Shown piece by piece: positions 40,336 through 48,582 of a stretch of 64,000 nt of DNA. Below the pieces are notes generated by a model. That model worked only from the letters and a program-made list of their open reading frames with translations. It was not told where the DNA came from and ran no database searches. The stretch is taken from positions 2,572,501-2,636,500 of the forward strand of contig NZ_CP141608.1 of NCBI RefSeq assembly GCF_035581345.1, in the 5' to 3' direction. Position 1 is the stretch's first letter. Each line of letters opens with the position of its first letter. Source of the DNA: Pseudomonas sp. JQ170C. Its GTDB lineage: Bacteria > Pseudomonadota > Gammaproteobacteria > Pseudomonadales > Pseudomonadaceae. A program made the position numbers and the translations under genes.

Positions 40336-41346
40336 ATGATAAAAAGTTTCCAGCTCGCCCAAGGGGCGCTGTACGCGAGTGAAAGCCTCGACAGCCAGGT
40401 GTTGCTGTTCGTCGATCCGGACACTGCCGAGCGCGAGCTGCTCAAACGCCGGTTCCGCATTGATGAGCATGCGCTGGCGTCAGCGCTGGATCCCGATGAG
40501 GTATCACGTATCGAGTTCCACCCGGACAGCCTGTTCCTGATCTGGAAGCGTCCGGAGAATTACTCGGGCGGAGACAGTTTCTCCTTTGAGGTGTCCTCTT
40601 TCGGTCTATTGTTGCAGGCAGAGCGCCTGGTGCTCATCGCGCCAGACGACTCGCAAGTACGAGGTCTGGGTACCCGCCATGACTTGCAGGCACCGCTGGA
40701 TGTGTTGCTGGATATGCTGTTCAGCAACATCCATCACTACCTGGGTCACCTGAAGGTGATCAAGATGGTTGCCCGCGAGCTGCAGCAGCGCTTCAACAGC
40801 TCGATGCACAACCACCACCTGATACAGATGTTCAATCTCAGTGAAAGCCTGATCTATTACATCAACGCCATCCACAGCAATGGCACGGTGCTTTCGCGGT
40901 TGCGTAACCATGCGCAAAAAAACCACTTTGATGCGCAGCTCATCGAGTTGATCGACGACCTGATCATCGAGAACACCCAGTGCTACAAGCAGGCGGAGAT
41001 CTACTCCACCGTGTTTGCCGGCCTGATGGACGCGCGCGGCAACCTGGCCAACAACACCATGAACGAAATGCTGCGCAAGCTGACGTTGATCAACGTGGTG
41101 TTCCTGCCCCTGAACCTGATCGCCAGCATCGGCGGCATGTCCGAATTCAGCATGATGACCAGTGGGGTGCCGTGGTGGCTGGCCTATCCGGCACTGGTCA
41201 TGGCGATGCTGTTGTTGGGCGGGGTGATGGTGTTGTTCCTGAAACGCCTGGCCCGGGATTTTCGTGGAGGGCATCCCGTGGGCGCGGTGAGTACAGCCTC
41301 GCGTCCGGGCGCTGCAAAACGATTTTTCACCCGCGTGTTCTCGTGA
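40336..41346 (+). CDS. CorA/ZntB-like divalent-metal transporter with GMS signature
   Basis: 336-residue member of the CorA superfamily: a large cytosolic N domain with long helices (HHYLGHLKVIKMVARELQQRF), then two C-terminal membrane spans. The signature loop after the first span, normally GMN, reads SIGGMSEF, so the conserved Asn is replaced by Ser. In CorA the GMN asparagine is central to selecting hydrated Mg2+, so ion choice or activity may differ. GGGAG precedes the ATG at 40336. It follows the ATP-grasp gene and precedes a 34-residue membrane peptide. Confidence 0.85.
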   Translation: MIKSFQLAQGALYASESLDSQVLLFVDPDTAERELLKRRFRIDEHALASALDPDEVSRIEFHPDSLFLIWKRPENYSGGDSFSFEVSSFGLLLQAERLVLIAPDDSQVRGLGTRHDLQAPLDVLLDMLFSNIHHYLGHLKVIKMVARELQQRFNSSMHNHHLIQMFNLSESLIYYINAIHSNGTVLSRLRNHAQKNHFDAQLIELIDDLIIENTQCYKQAEIYSTVFAGLMDARGNLANNTMNEMLRKLTLINVVFLPLNLIASIGGMSEFSMMTSGVPWWLAYPALVMAMLLLGGVMVLFLKRLARDFRGGHPVGAVSTASRPGAAKRFFTRVFS

Positions 41347-41376
41347 TGGGTGCAGGGTTCTGCCAAGGAGATGTAG

Positions 41377-41481
41377 ATGAACAATACCGTGATGGGTTTA
41401 TTGGTGGTCACCGCGATCCTGCTGGTGGGCGCTGTGGGCTTTTACCTGGATTTCATCAGGAACAAGGACAAGCCTAATTGA
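41377..41481 (+). CDS. 34-residue single-span membrane peptide
   Basis: A short frame, MNNTVMGLLVVTAILLVGAV then GFYLDFIRNKDKPN, has a perfect AAGGAG six bases before its ATG. The first 23 residues are one hydrophobic helix and the tail is positively charged, so the tail should face the cytosol. It lies 30 bases after the CorA-like gene in the same direction. Its size and topology suggest an accessory or regulatory peptide of a membrane transporter. I do not recognise a family. It is below the usual length cut-off, so it may be missed in annotations. Confidence 0.62.
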   Translation: MNNTVMGLLVVTAILLVGAVGFYLDFIRNKDKPN

Positions 41482-41527
41482 ACGCCGCCGTTCATACCGC
41501 GCAGGGGCGTTGGCCATCTCGTCTACA

Positions 41528-41698
41528 TCACGGGATGAACCGATAGCCAGCGCCGGTTTCAGTCACCAGATGGCGTGGCTGCGAGGGATCGGCTTCGACT
41601 TTCTTGCGCAGCCCGCCCATTAACACCCGCAGGCAGGGCGTGTCTGTCGTGTGTGAAAGGCCCCAGACCGCTCTGAACAGTTGCATATGGGGCAGCAC
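41528..41698 (-). pseudogene. remnant of a KdpE-type response regulator (C-terminal DNA-binding end)
   Basis: About 55 codons that read HMQLFRAVWGLSHTTDTPCL, then RVLMGGLRKKVEADPSQPRH and LVTETGAGYRFIP. This matches the last part of the OmpR/KdpE winged helix (KdpE: REVWGPSH...YLRVYMGHLRQKLE...TETGVGYRF). The receiver domain and the first part of the effector domain are missing. The frame upstream (to 41818) is unrelated and overlaps the DUF1232 gene. No kdpFABC or kdpD lies nearby. It is a decayed fragment. Confidence 0.75.
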
Positions 41699-41781
41699 CG
41701 CGGACACGGGCAAGCAACTCCCCGGTCTGTATCGCTGAACGCCGTAAGGAGTGGGTGTTTTTTTAAGTATTGATGTATTTA

Positions 41782-42162
41782 TTACGCCATCCATATGCCG
41801 AGCAATAGCAGTGCCCAAAACACGATGATGACCAGGGCAGCAATTTTATTAACAGGTCGCCCGGTCTGTGATTTTTCCCATTCAATGGCCTTGATTTCGC
41901 ACGCTGCCAGCACCTGTGACGGCATCAGATAGATCGCGAGCCAAATACCCATTGGCAGAATGATGAGATCATCCAGATAACCAAGTATCGGGATAAAGTC
42001 GGGAATCAAGTCGATCGGGCTCAACGCATAAGCGACCACCAGCATGGCAATAAATTTAGGTAACTTTGGCGTCTCCGGGTGGTGGCAACAGAACCAAAGC
42101 ACCATGGTTTGTTTTTTAAGCGTTTTCGCCCACCGCTGCAGTCGTTTGAGGATGCTATTCAT
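41782..42162 (-). CDS. YkvA-family DUF1232 membrane protein
   Basis: 126 residues. The DUF1232 hallmark SPIDLIPDFIPILGYLDDLII is at about residues 48-68, flanked by hydrophobic segments, and a final C-terminal span (ALVIIVFWALLLLGIWM) ends the protein. Function of this family is unknown. I chose the ATG at 42162 (MNSILKRLQRW); the longer frame upstream is arginine-rich non-family sequence. It is divergent from the orphan histidine kinase at 42327. Confidence 0.82.
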   Translation of the reverse strand: MNSILKRLQRWAKTLKKQTMVLWFCCHHPETPKLPKFIAMLVVAYALSPIDLIPDFIPILGYLDDLIILPMGIWLAIYLMPSQVLAACEIKAIEWEKSQTGRPVNKIAALVIIVFWALLLLGIWMA

Positions 42163-42326
42163 GGCAGAAAAATCCGGGGTGCTGGGAAGGCTCGGGTCAG
42201 CCAGGTAGCCCGGTCGATGGGAGCGCAATCTACGTCTAGAGTCTAGGTAAAGTGGGTGTGACTGTCCTGGCCGCCACCTCTCAGGGACGATGCAATCACT
42301 GACGTTCACATCTGGCGGGTTTTTCT

Positions 42327-43775
42327 ATGAGTGCAGAGCCGTTCTGGTCCAGGTACCGACCCTTTCGAGGTATCGCATCAATCGGCTCTACCGAGCCGTT
42401 CGATTTGCTGCACGGGTTCTCGATTATCAGCTTCCTGATTATCGGTGTCGTTGCCATTGGCCTGGGGTCGCTGTCGACCCGCTTCCTGATGAATGAGAGC
42501 CTTGAGCGCGATGCGCTGTTGTCGGCTCAGTTCATTCAGTCCGTGGCTATTGGGGAAATCCGCCATCACGACCTCTCCGGCATGCAGATGGGCGCGGTTT
42601 TGGCGCCCTCGGTGTATAGCATGTTGAATGAAGAGACAGTGCGTAACCGGGGAAGAGCGCGATCCGAATTTCTCGATCACCTCGCCCATCTTCCAGACAT
42701 TCTATTAGCGACAATCTATTCGCCTGAGCGTGTGGTTGTGTGGTCAACCAATCCGGCCCTGATAGGACGCACGGTTGTTGCAGATGCGGCGTTGGACGCG
42801 GCCTTTATATCCACGGGGAGTGTTTCGGCGAGATACAACGATGTTCAGGATGGGCGGATCGAACAGCAGTTTGTCCGTGCGCCGCAGGAGTTCTTCGTTG
42901 AGAACTACATTCCCTTGATTGATGATCAAGGGAATGTCCTGGCGATGGTGGAAATCTATAAAGAGCCCGTGGATTTAATCGAGCGGGTAAATCGAGGCTT
43001 TCGTTTGATCTGGATGGCCACCGCGCTGGGTGGCCTGGGCATTTACTTCGGGCTGTTCTGGATCGTGTGGCGTGCATCGAAGTTGTTGGCGTCCCAGCAG
43101 GACCAACTGGTCGCTAACAAGACCTATGGCGGGCTGGTCGAAATGTCGACTGCGGTGGCGCACAGCATGCGTAACCCACTGGCAAGCATCCGTACCAGTG
43201 CCGAGTTGGCGCAAAGCATGGAGGGGCAGCCGGCGAGGAAAAACATTGCGGATATTGTCAGCCAGGTTGACCGCATGTCGATTTGGGTGAGGGATCTGCT
43301 GTTGTGTTTGCGTCCATTGCGAGGCGAGTCAGAGCAGGTCGATCTGGTCGGTGCGGTTCATTCGGTACTGAGCTCTTTCGAACAGCAACTGGCTTACTCG
43401 AAAGTCAAGGTAGCGTTCGTTTCCGGGCCAATCCCGCTGGTGATAAGTCATCAACTGCTACTGGCCCAGGTGCTTAACAGTGTGATCGCCAATGCCATAG
43501 AGGCGATGGCGGAGGGCGGCCGGCTGGATATCAGCACCACCCTGTCCGCGGATGGGCAAAAGCTCTACCTCTCGATCAACGACACTGGTAAAGGCATGAC
43601 TCGCCAGCAGGAGATGATGGCCTTCAAATCCTTCTACACCACCAAACTGGGCGGACTGGGTATCGGCTTGATCATGGTCAAACAGATCATGGAGCGCTTT
43701 GGCGGGGAAGTTAGTCTCAGTAGCGAAGAACAGGCGGGGACCCGTGTTTGTCTCTGTTTCAAAGTTGCTAGCTGA
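42327..43775 (+). CDS. membrane sensor histidine kinase (orphan)
   Basis: 482 residues. Membrane spans at about 30-50 and 226-249 enclose a periplasmic sensor region of about 175 residues. There is no clear HAMP. The H-box is VAHSMRNPLASIRTSAELA (His about 279), the N-box NSVIANAIEAMAEGG, and the G-boxes NDTGKGM and GGLGIGLIMVKQIM. The AHSMRNPL box places it near NtrB/AtoS-like kinases that often work with sigma-54 activators. No response regulator follows: the next gene is convergent after 4 bases. The only nearby regulator relic is the kdpE fragment. Confidence 0.85.
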   Translation: MSAEPFWSRYRPFRGIASIGSTEPFDLLHGFSIISFLIIGVVAIGLGSLSTRFLMNESLERDALLSAQFIQSVAIGEIRHHDLSGMQMGAVLAPSVYSMLNEETVRNRGRARSEFLDHLAHLPDILLATIYSPERVVVWSTNPALIGRTVVADAALDAAFISTGSVSARYNDVQDGRIEQQFVRAPQEFFVENYIPLIDDQGNVLAMVEIYKEPVDLIERVNRGFRLIWMATALGGLGIYFGLFWIVWRASKLLASQQDQLVANKTYGGLVEMSTAVAHSMRNPLASIRTSAELAQSMEGQPARKNIADIVSQVDRMSIWVRDLLLCLRPLRGESEQVDLVGAVHSVLSSFEQQLAYSKVKVAFVSGPIPLVISHQLLLAQVLNSVIANAIEAMAEGGRLDISTTLSADGQKLYLSINDTGKGMTRQQEMMAFKSFYTTKLGGLGIGLIMVKQIMERFGGEVSLSSEEQAGTRVCLCFKVAS

Positions 43776-43779
43776 CCCT

Positions 43780-44223
43780 TTACTGAGACACCTTGTCCGT
43801 CGACGCTGCACGCACAGCATTTCGATTCGATAAGGACTCGATGATCCGACATTCTTCAATCACACCACCCTGGCAGCACGCGATCAATCGTGTCAGCTCG
43901 CTTTCCAGGCCTTGTAGATCACGGATGCGGTCCCTTACTTGAGCAAGTTGTAGTTCGACTTTGGCATCGACCGCTGCGCAGGAATGTTCCTTTCGATCAG
44001 CCAGGCCGAGCAATTCGCGCACATCGTCAAGGCTGAAACCCAGCCCACGGCTGCGGCGAATGAACAGCAGCCGATCACGCTCCGTCTCCGTATAGAGGCG
44101 GTACCCAGCGGGCGTCCTGGCAGCTAAAGGCAGCAACCCTTGCTGTTCGTAATAACGGATCGTCACTGCCTTGGTGTCTGTGGCCTTGGCCAACTGACCT
44201 ACGGTGTAGGTTGATTCAGTCAT
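43780..44223 (-). CDS. MerR-family metal-responsive regulator (CadR/ZntR-like)
   Basis: 147 residues. N-terminal MerR HTH TYTVGQLAKATDTKAVTIRYYEQ, a dimerisation helix, and cysteines where metal-sensing MerR proteins bind ions (KEHSCAAVDAK; ACCQGGVIEEC). It is divergent from a cysteine-rich cation efflux gene with a MerR-type promoter between, so it most likely activates that gene on metal binding. The ATG at 44223 gives the normal family start (MTESTYTVGQ); a longer frame crosses the divergent promoter. The exact metal cannot be told; Cd, Zn, Pb or Hg are possible. Confidence 0.87.
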   Translation of the reverse strand: MTESTYTVGQLAKATDTKAVTIRYYEQQGLLPLAARTPAGYRLYTETERDRLLFIRRSRGLGFSLDDVRELLGLADRKEHSCAAVDAKVELQLAQVRDRIRDLQGLESELTRLIACCQGGVIEECRIIESLSNRNAVRAASTDKVSQ

Positions 44224-44228
44224 GGTGC

Positions 44229-44261
44229 TTGACCTTATAGTTGCTAGAACCTTCATGCTAT
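44229..44261 (+). promoter_or_regulatory. MerR-type promoter/operator of the CDF gene
   Basis: TTGACC at 44229-44234 is followed after about 20 bases by a weak -10 (ATGCTA or TGCTAT, 44255-44261). The spacer holds CTTATAG-TTG-CTAGAAC, an imperfect dyad with the TATAG-N3-CTA core found in ZntR/CadR operators. It begins only six bases from the regulator's start codon, so it probably also controls that gene. Confidence 0.65.
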
Positions 44262-44290
44262 CGCAATCGATCATGCGTGAGGATGGGAAA

Positions 44291-45109
44291 ATGGACAGCT
44301 GCTGCGAAAACAAAGCCGGTGAACTGGCGCAGTTGCGCGCCCGACAAAGTCGCATCCTCTACATCGTTCTGGCCATCAATGCAGTGATGTTCGTGGTGGA
44401 GTTTGCCGCCGGTCTGATTGCGGGCTCTACTGCGCTGCTGGGCGATTCGCTGGATATGTTTGGTGATGCCTCGGTTTATGCGGTGACACTGTTTGTGTTG
44501 CACCGAAGCGTCCGAGCACGCGCCGGCGCTGCCTTGTTCAAAGGTGGCTTTATGCTGCTCTTCGGGCTCGTGGTGGTCGCCGATGCTGCACGCAAGCTGA
44601 TCCTGCAAGAAGTACCGGCAGCGGACTGGATGGGGGTGGTCGGGCTTATCGCATTGATTGCCAATGGTATCTGCTTCTATCTGCTGTTCAGTCACCGCAG
44701 TGATGACTTGAACATGCGCTCGACCTGGCTGTGTTCACGTAACGACCTGATTGCCAATAGCAGTGTGATTGTCGCGGCCGGCCTGGTGGCCCTGACGGGT
44801 AGCCTGTGGCCTGATATTGCGGTGGGCCTGGCCATTGCCGCACTGTTCCTGCATTCCGCTGGACAGGTTCTTCGCGAAGCCTGGCATGAATGGAAGGTCA
44901 ATCCGCAGCCGGAGGTGGTAGCCGGGCCTGCGCAATGTTGCGCAGCGGAATCTACCGAACCTGCTGCTGCCTGCTGCGCTCCCGCTTCCAGTGCGGCCTC
45001 AACCTGCGCGGGGTCAAAGCCTGTGTTGGTAAGCCTCTGTGAGCCCGGACAATCCCCGGCAGAACCGGCTGAGGTCAAGTCGTGCTGTGGGCCCAGGCAG
45101 TCGACCTGA
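44291..45109 (+). CDS. CDF-like cation efflux protein with Cys-rich ends
   Basis: 272 residues, about six membrane spans, member of the cation diffusion facilitator superfamily. TM2 has DSLDMFGDA (Asp55-x3-Asp59), like YiiP. In TM5 the usual His-x3-Asp appears as Cys148-x3-Asp152 (CSRND). The N terminus starts MDSCC, and after the last span a tail of about 60 residues carries three CC pairs and further single cysteines instead of the folded CDF C-terminal domain. The ligand set points to soft metal ions. GAGG lies upstream of the ATG at 44291; an ATG at 44273 is possible. Regulated by the divergent MerR protein. Confidence 0.83.
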   Translation: MDSCCENKAGELAQLRARQSRILYIVLAINAVMFVVEFAAGLIAGSTALLGDSLDMFGDASVYAVTLFVLHRSVRARAGAALFKGGFMLLFGLVVVADAARKLILQEVPAADWMGVVGLIALIANGICFYLLFSHRSDDLNMRSTWLCSRNDLIANSSVIVAAGLVALTGSLWPDIAVGLAIAALFLHSAGQVLREAWHEWKVNPQPEVVAGPAQCCAAESTEPAAACCAPASSAASTCAGSKPVLVSLCEPGQSPAEPAEVKSCCGPRQST

Positions 45110-45327
45110 CCGGCTACAACATTTGCATAGGCATGATGCAACGAATCGGACGATCGCTGGCTGCACGCGTCTGGCATCAACCGGGAGAGCGTGCCTGAAC
45201 CTGCGCTCCGGGCTCACCCGCACTACCCGCAAGGGTAGGTCGCAAAACTACCCCTTCAGGCAATATTGCTTCGCGTTTTACCTGCATAGCATGGGCTTTC
45301 CATCTGATCCAACTCCTGGAAAGCCGC
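45110..45327. other. intergenic region upstream of the DUF1302 gene
   Basis: 218 bases with no gene. It contains the dyad at 45223-45238 and a further half-like ACTACCCC (45247-45254), then an AT-richer stretch (AATATTGCTTCGCGTTTTAC) suited to a promoter. Confidence 0.5.
45223..45238. promoter_or_regulatory. perfect dyad CTACCC-GCAA-GGGTAG upstream of DUF1302 gene
   Basis: The sequence CTACCCGCAAGGGTAG is a perfect 6+6 inverted repeat with a 4-base centre, 90 bases before the DUF1302 start. A further ACTACCCC follows 8 bases later. The position fits an activator site, possibly for one of the linked LuxR proteins. There is no T run, so it is not a terminator. Confidence 0.5.
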
Positions 45328-47184
45328 ATGCAAACAATAATAAAGCGCGCAAACCTGCACCCCACCGTGTTGGCGACCGCCATCGCGCTGGCGTGGGGAA
45401 CGCAGGCTCAAGCCGTGAACTTCACGCTCGGGGAAATCGAAGGCACCTTCGATTCGTCACTGTCCATCGGCGCCAGTTGGGCGACCCAGGACGCCGATCC
45501 AGACTTCATTTCCAACTTCAACGTCATGGGCGAGGAGGGCCGTGCCGCCTCTCGTACCGCCGATGACGGCCGCCTGAATTTCAAGAAGCACGATGCCTTC
45601 TCGAAAATCTTCAAAGGCATCCATGACCTGTCGCTCAAGTATGAAGACTCCGGTGTGTTTGTCCGCGGCAAGTACTGGTACGACTTTGAGCTCAAGGACG
45701 GCGATCAGGACTTCTACGACATCGACGACCACGGCCGTGACCGTTCGGCCAAGGCCTCGGGTGCGGAGTTTCTCGATGCGTTCGTCTACCACAACTACCA
45801 GATCGGCGATTTGCCCGGCAACGTGCGCCTGGGCAAGCAAGTGGTCAGCTGGGGTGAAAGCACGTTCATCCAGAACTCGATCAACGCCATCAACCCGATC
45901 GACGTTGCCGCGCTGCGCCGTCCGGGTGCCGAGGTCAAGGAAGGGCTGATTCCGGTCAATATGTTCTACCTGTCACAAGGCCTGACGGAGAACCTTACCG
46001 CTGAAATGTTCTACCAACTGGAGTGGGACAAGACGGTCACCGACAACTGTGGCACCTTCTTCGGTGGCGACCCGGTGTCCAAGGGCTGCAATGACCGCCT
46101 GGTGATCACCGGCCCCGATTTTGCCCCCGGTGTGGCAAGCAACAGCCTGAACATTCAGGCGATTGCCCAGGGCCTGGATAACGCCTACATCCCGCGGGCC
46201 AAGGATCACGAACCAGGCGACAGTGGCCAGTTCGGCCTGGCCATGCGCTGGTTCCTGCCGGAGTTGAACGACACGGAAGTGGCGGCCTACGCGATGAATT
46301 ACCACAGCCGCAGCCCGTACCTGAGCTTCACCCGCACCACCGTGGCGGGCGCACCGACCACTGCCAATACGCCGGACCGGGTGCGCACCGCCAGCTACTT
46401 TGTCGACTACCCCGAGGACATTCGTCTGTATGGCTTGAGCTTCCAGACCAACGTGTCTGGCGTAGCGCTCGGCGGGGAAGTCAGCTACCGCCCGAACATG
46501 CCCCTGCAGATCAACACGGCGGACCTGAACCTGGCCGCCGTCAACCAGATTGGCCTGATCAATGGCGTACCCGGTGCGGTATCGCCGGTGTTCGTCGACG
46601 GATTTGCCACCAATGCCCCGGGCGCTGCGATTCCAGGCTACAAGCGCATGCCGGTGACCCAGGTCCAGGTGACGGCCACCAAATTTTTCGACCAGGTACT
46701 GGCGGCAAGCCGCCTGACGCTGGTGGGCGAGGTGGGCTACAACCGTGTCTCGGGCTTGAGCACCGACACCGGTGATGTGCGCTTCGGTCGAAGCCCGACC
46801 TACGGTGCGGGCGCGCTGGTCGACAACGGCGCGGTCTGCACCGGGACGGCTGCCGGCACACCCACGGCCAGCAATCCGCAGCAGGAATGCAACAACAAGG
46901 GTTATTACACCAGCGACTCCTGGGGCTACCGCGTGCGCGGCAAGCTGGACTATCCCAACGTGATTGCCGGCATCAACTTTTCGCCGAGCCTGGCCTGGTC
47001 CCATGACGTCAATGGCACCGGCGTCAGCTTCGAGGAAGGCGCCAAGGCGGTCAGCCTGGGGCTGGATGCCGACTACCAGAACACCTACACCGCAAGCCTC
47101 AGTTACACCAACTACTTTGGCGGCGACTTCAACACGCTGGTGGACCGTGACTTCATGTCGCTCAGCGTTGGCGTGAACTTCTAA
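45328..47184 (+). CDS. DUF1302 outer-membrane-type protein
   Basis: 618 residues. A signal peptide (LATAIALAWGTQAQA) precedes VNFTLGEIEGTFDSSLSIGA, the typical DUF1302 start. Alternating aromatic/glycine strands run to the C-terminal FMSLSVGVNF, which ends in Phe as outer-membrane beta-barrels do. DUF1302 proteins are almost always next to a DUF1329 protein and near genes for catabolism of hydrophobic compounds, so a role in uptake or handling of a hydrophobic substrate is inferred. The DUF1329 gene starts 24 bases later. The frame closes normally at 47184. Confidence 0.88.
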   Translation: MQTIIKRANLHPTVLATAIALAWGTQAQAVNFTLGEIEGTFDSSLSIGASWATQDADPDFISNFNVMGEEGRAASRTADDGRLNFKKHDAFSKIFKGIHDLSLKYEDSGVFVRGKYWYDFELKDGDQDFYDIDDHGRDRSAKASGAEFLDAFVYHNYQIGDLPGNVRLGKQVVSWGESTFIQNSINAINPIDVAALRRPGAEVKEGLIPVNMFYLSQGLTENLTAEMFYQLEWDKTVTDNCGTFFGGDPVSKGCNDRLVITGPDFAPGVASNSLNIQAIAQGLDNAYIPRAKDHEPGDSGQFGLAMRWFLPELNDTEVAAYAMNYHSRSPYLSFTRTTVAGAPTTANTPDRVRTASYFVDYPEDIRLYGLSFQTNVSGVALGGEVSYRPNMPLQINTADLNLAAVNQIGLINGVPGAVSPVFVDGFATNAPGAAIPGYKRMPVTQVQVTATKFFDQVLAASRLTLVGEVGYNRVSGLSTDTGDVRFGRSPTYGAGALVDNGAVCTGTAAGTPTASNPQQECNNKGYYTSDSWGYRVRGKLDYPNVIAGINFSPSLAWSHDVNGTGVSFEEGAKAVSLGLDADYQNTYTASLSYTNYFGGDFNTLVDRDFMSLSVGVNF

Positions 47185-47208
47185 ACCTGATTCCGTGGAG
47201 AGCTGAAG

Positions 47209-48576
47209 ATGAAACCCATCACTTTTTTTCAGGGTGCGGCGCTGACCCTTACCTTGCTGGCCACCGGCGCCATGGCTGCGGTGTCGCAGCAGGAGGCCGA
47301 CAAGCTTGGCACCACGCTGACGCCACTGGGCGCGCAGAAGGAAGGCAACAGCGACGGCAGCATTCCGGCCTGGACCGGCGGGCTCAAGCCCGGTGCGGCG
47401 AAAGTCGAGAAGGGCTTTCTGGGCGACCCGTTCGCCAATGAAAAACCGCTGTTCGTCATCAATTCGCAGAACGCCCAGCAGTACAAAGACAAGCTGACCG
47501 ACGGGCAGATGGCGATGTTCAAGCGTTACCCCGACAGCTACCGGATTCCGGTGTTCACCAGCCATCGCACCGCGGCAAACCCGCAGGAAATCTACGATGC
47601 GGCGAAGAAAAGCGCCCTGAATGCAGAGGCCCTGGCCGGGGGGAATTACGTCGGCAACCTTGTCGCCTCGCGCTTCTATGCCTTCCCGCTGCCGACCAGC
47701 GGCATCGAGGTGTTGTGGAACCACCTGACGCGCTACCGCGGCAAGAACTTCCGCCGCCTGACCGCTCAAGCGACGCCGCAGACCAACGGATCGTTCACCG
47801 CGGTGGAGTTGAGCGATGAAGTCGGCTACCCGCAGTACATGAAGGACGCCGAAGGGAAAAAGGCCGATAACGTGCTGTTCTACTACAAGCAGGAAGTCAC
47901 TGCGCCTTCGCGCCTGGCCGGCGGCGTGACGCTGGTGCACGAAACCATCGACCAGGTCACGGAACCGCGCATGGCCTGGGTCTACAACGCAGGGCAGCGC
48001 CGGGTCCGCCGTGCGCCCCAGGTGGCCTATGACGGCCCGGGCACCGCTGCCGACGGCCTGCGCACGGCCGATAATGCCGACATGTTCAACGGCGCGCCGG
48101 ACCGCTACGACTGGAAACTGGTGGGCAAGAAGGAGCTGTACATCCCTTACAACAACTATCGCCTCGCTTCGCCGCAGCTCAAGTACAAGGACATGCTCAA
48201 AGCGGGGCATATCAACCCGGACTACACGCGCTATGAGCTGCACCGGGTATGGGAAGTGGTTGCCACCCTCAAGCCTGGCGAGCGCAACATCTACGCCAAG
48301 CGCCATATGTACTTCGATGAAGACACCTGGCAGTTGGTGGAGGTCGATCACTACGACGGCCGTGGCCAACTGTGGCGGGTTGCCGAGGGCTTTGCCATGG
48401 TTGACTACGAGCAACGCCTGGGCAACTACGCCGCCATGGTGATCAACGATCTGGTCGCCGGTCGCTACCTGGTCATGGGTCTGTCCAACGAGGCGCCACA
48501 TGGCACCGAATATGGCACCAACCCGACCATGGCCGACTTTACCCCGGGTGCCTTGCGCAACGCCGGTATCCGCTGA
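47209..48576 (+). CDS. DUF1329 (LolB-like) periplasmic/outer-membrane protein
   Basis: 455 residues with a signal peptide (LTLTLLATGAMAA) and mature start VSQQEADKLGTTLTPLGAQK, the classic DUF1329 N terminus. The rest is conserved DUF1329 sequence (AWTGGLKP, LVHETIDQVTEPRMAWVYNAGQRRVRRAP). Family structure predictions resemble LolB, a lipid-binding fold, so it may bind a hydrophobic ligand in the envelope. It forms a pair with the DUF1302 barrel and is followed by a terminator at 48583. Confidence 0.9.
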   Translation: MKPITFFQGAALTLTLLATGAMAAVSQQEADKLGTTLTPLGAQKEGNSDGSIPAWTGGLKPGAAKVEKGFLGDPFANEKPLFVINSQNAQQYKDKLTDGQMAMFKRYPDSYRIPVFTSHRTAANPQEIYDAAKKSALNAEALAGGNYVGNLVASRFYAFPLPTSGIEVLWNHLTRYRGKNFRRLTAQATPQTNGSFTAVELSDEVGYPQYMKDAEGKKADNVLFYYKQEVTAPSRLAGGVTLVHETIDQVTEPRMAWVYNAGQRRVRRAPQVAYDGPGTAADGLRTADNADMFNGAPDRYDWKLVGKKELYIPYNNYRLASPQLKYKDMLKAGHINPDYTRYELHRVWEVVATLKPGERNIYAKRHMYFDEDTWQLVEVDHYDGRGQLWRVAEGFAMVDYEQRLGNYAAMVINDLVAGRYLVMGLSNEAPHGTEYGTNPTMADFTPGALRNAGIR

Positions 48577-48582
48577 ACCCTG

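Noticed and set aside
41528..41818. Intact 96-residue response regulator
   Set aside because: Only the C-terminal half matches KdpE; the first 40 residues are unrelated and overlap the DUF1232 gene, so it is called a pseudogene fragment.
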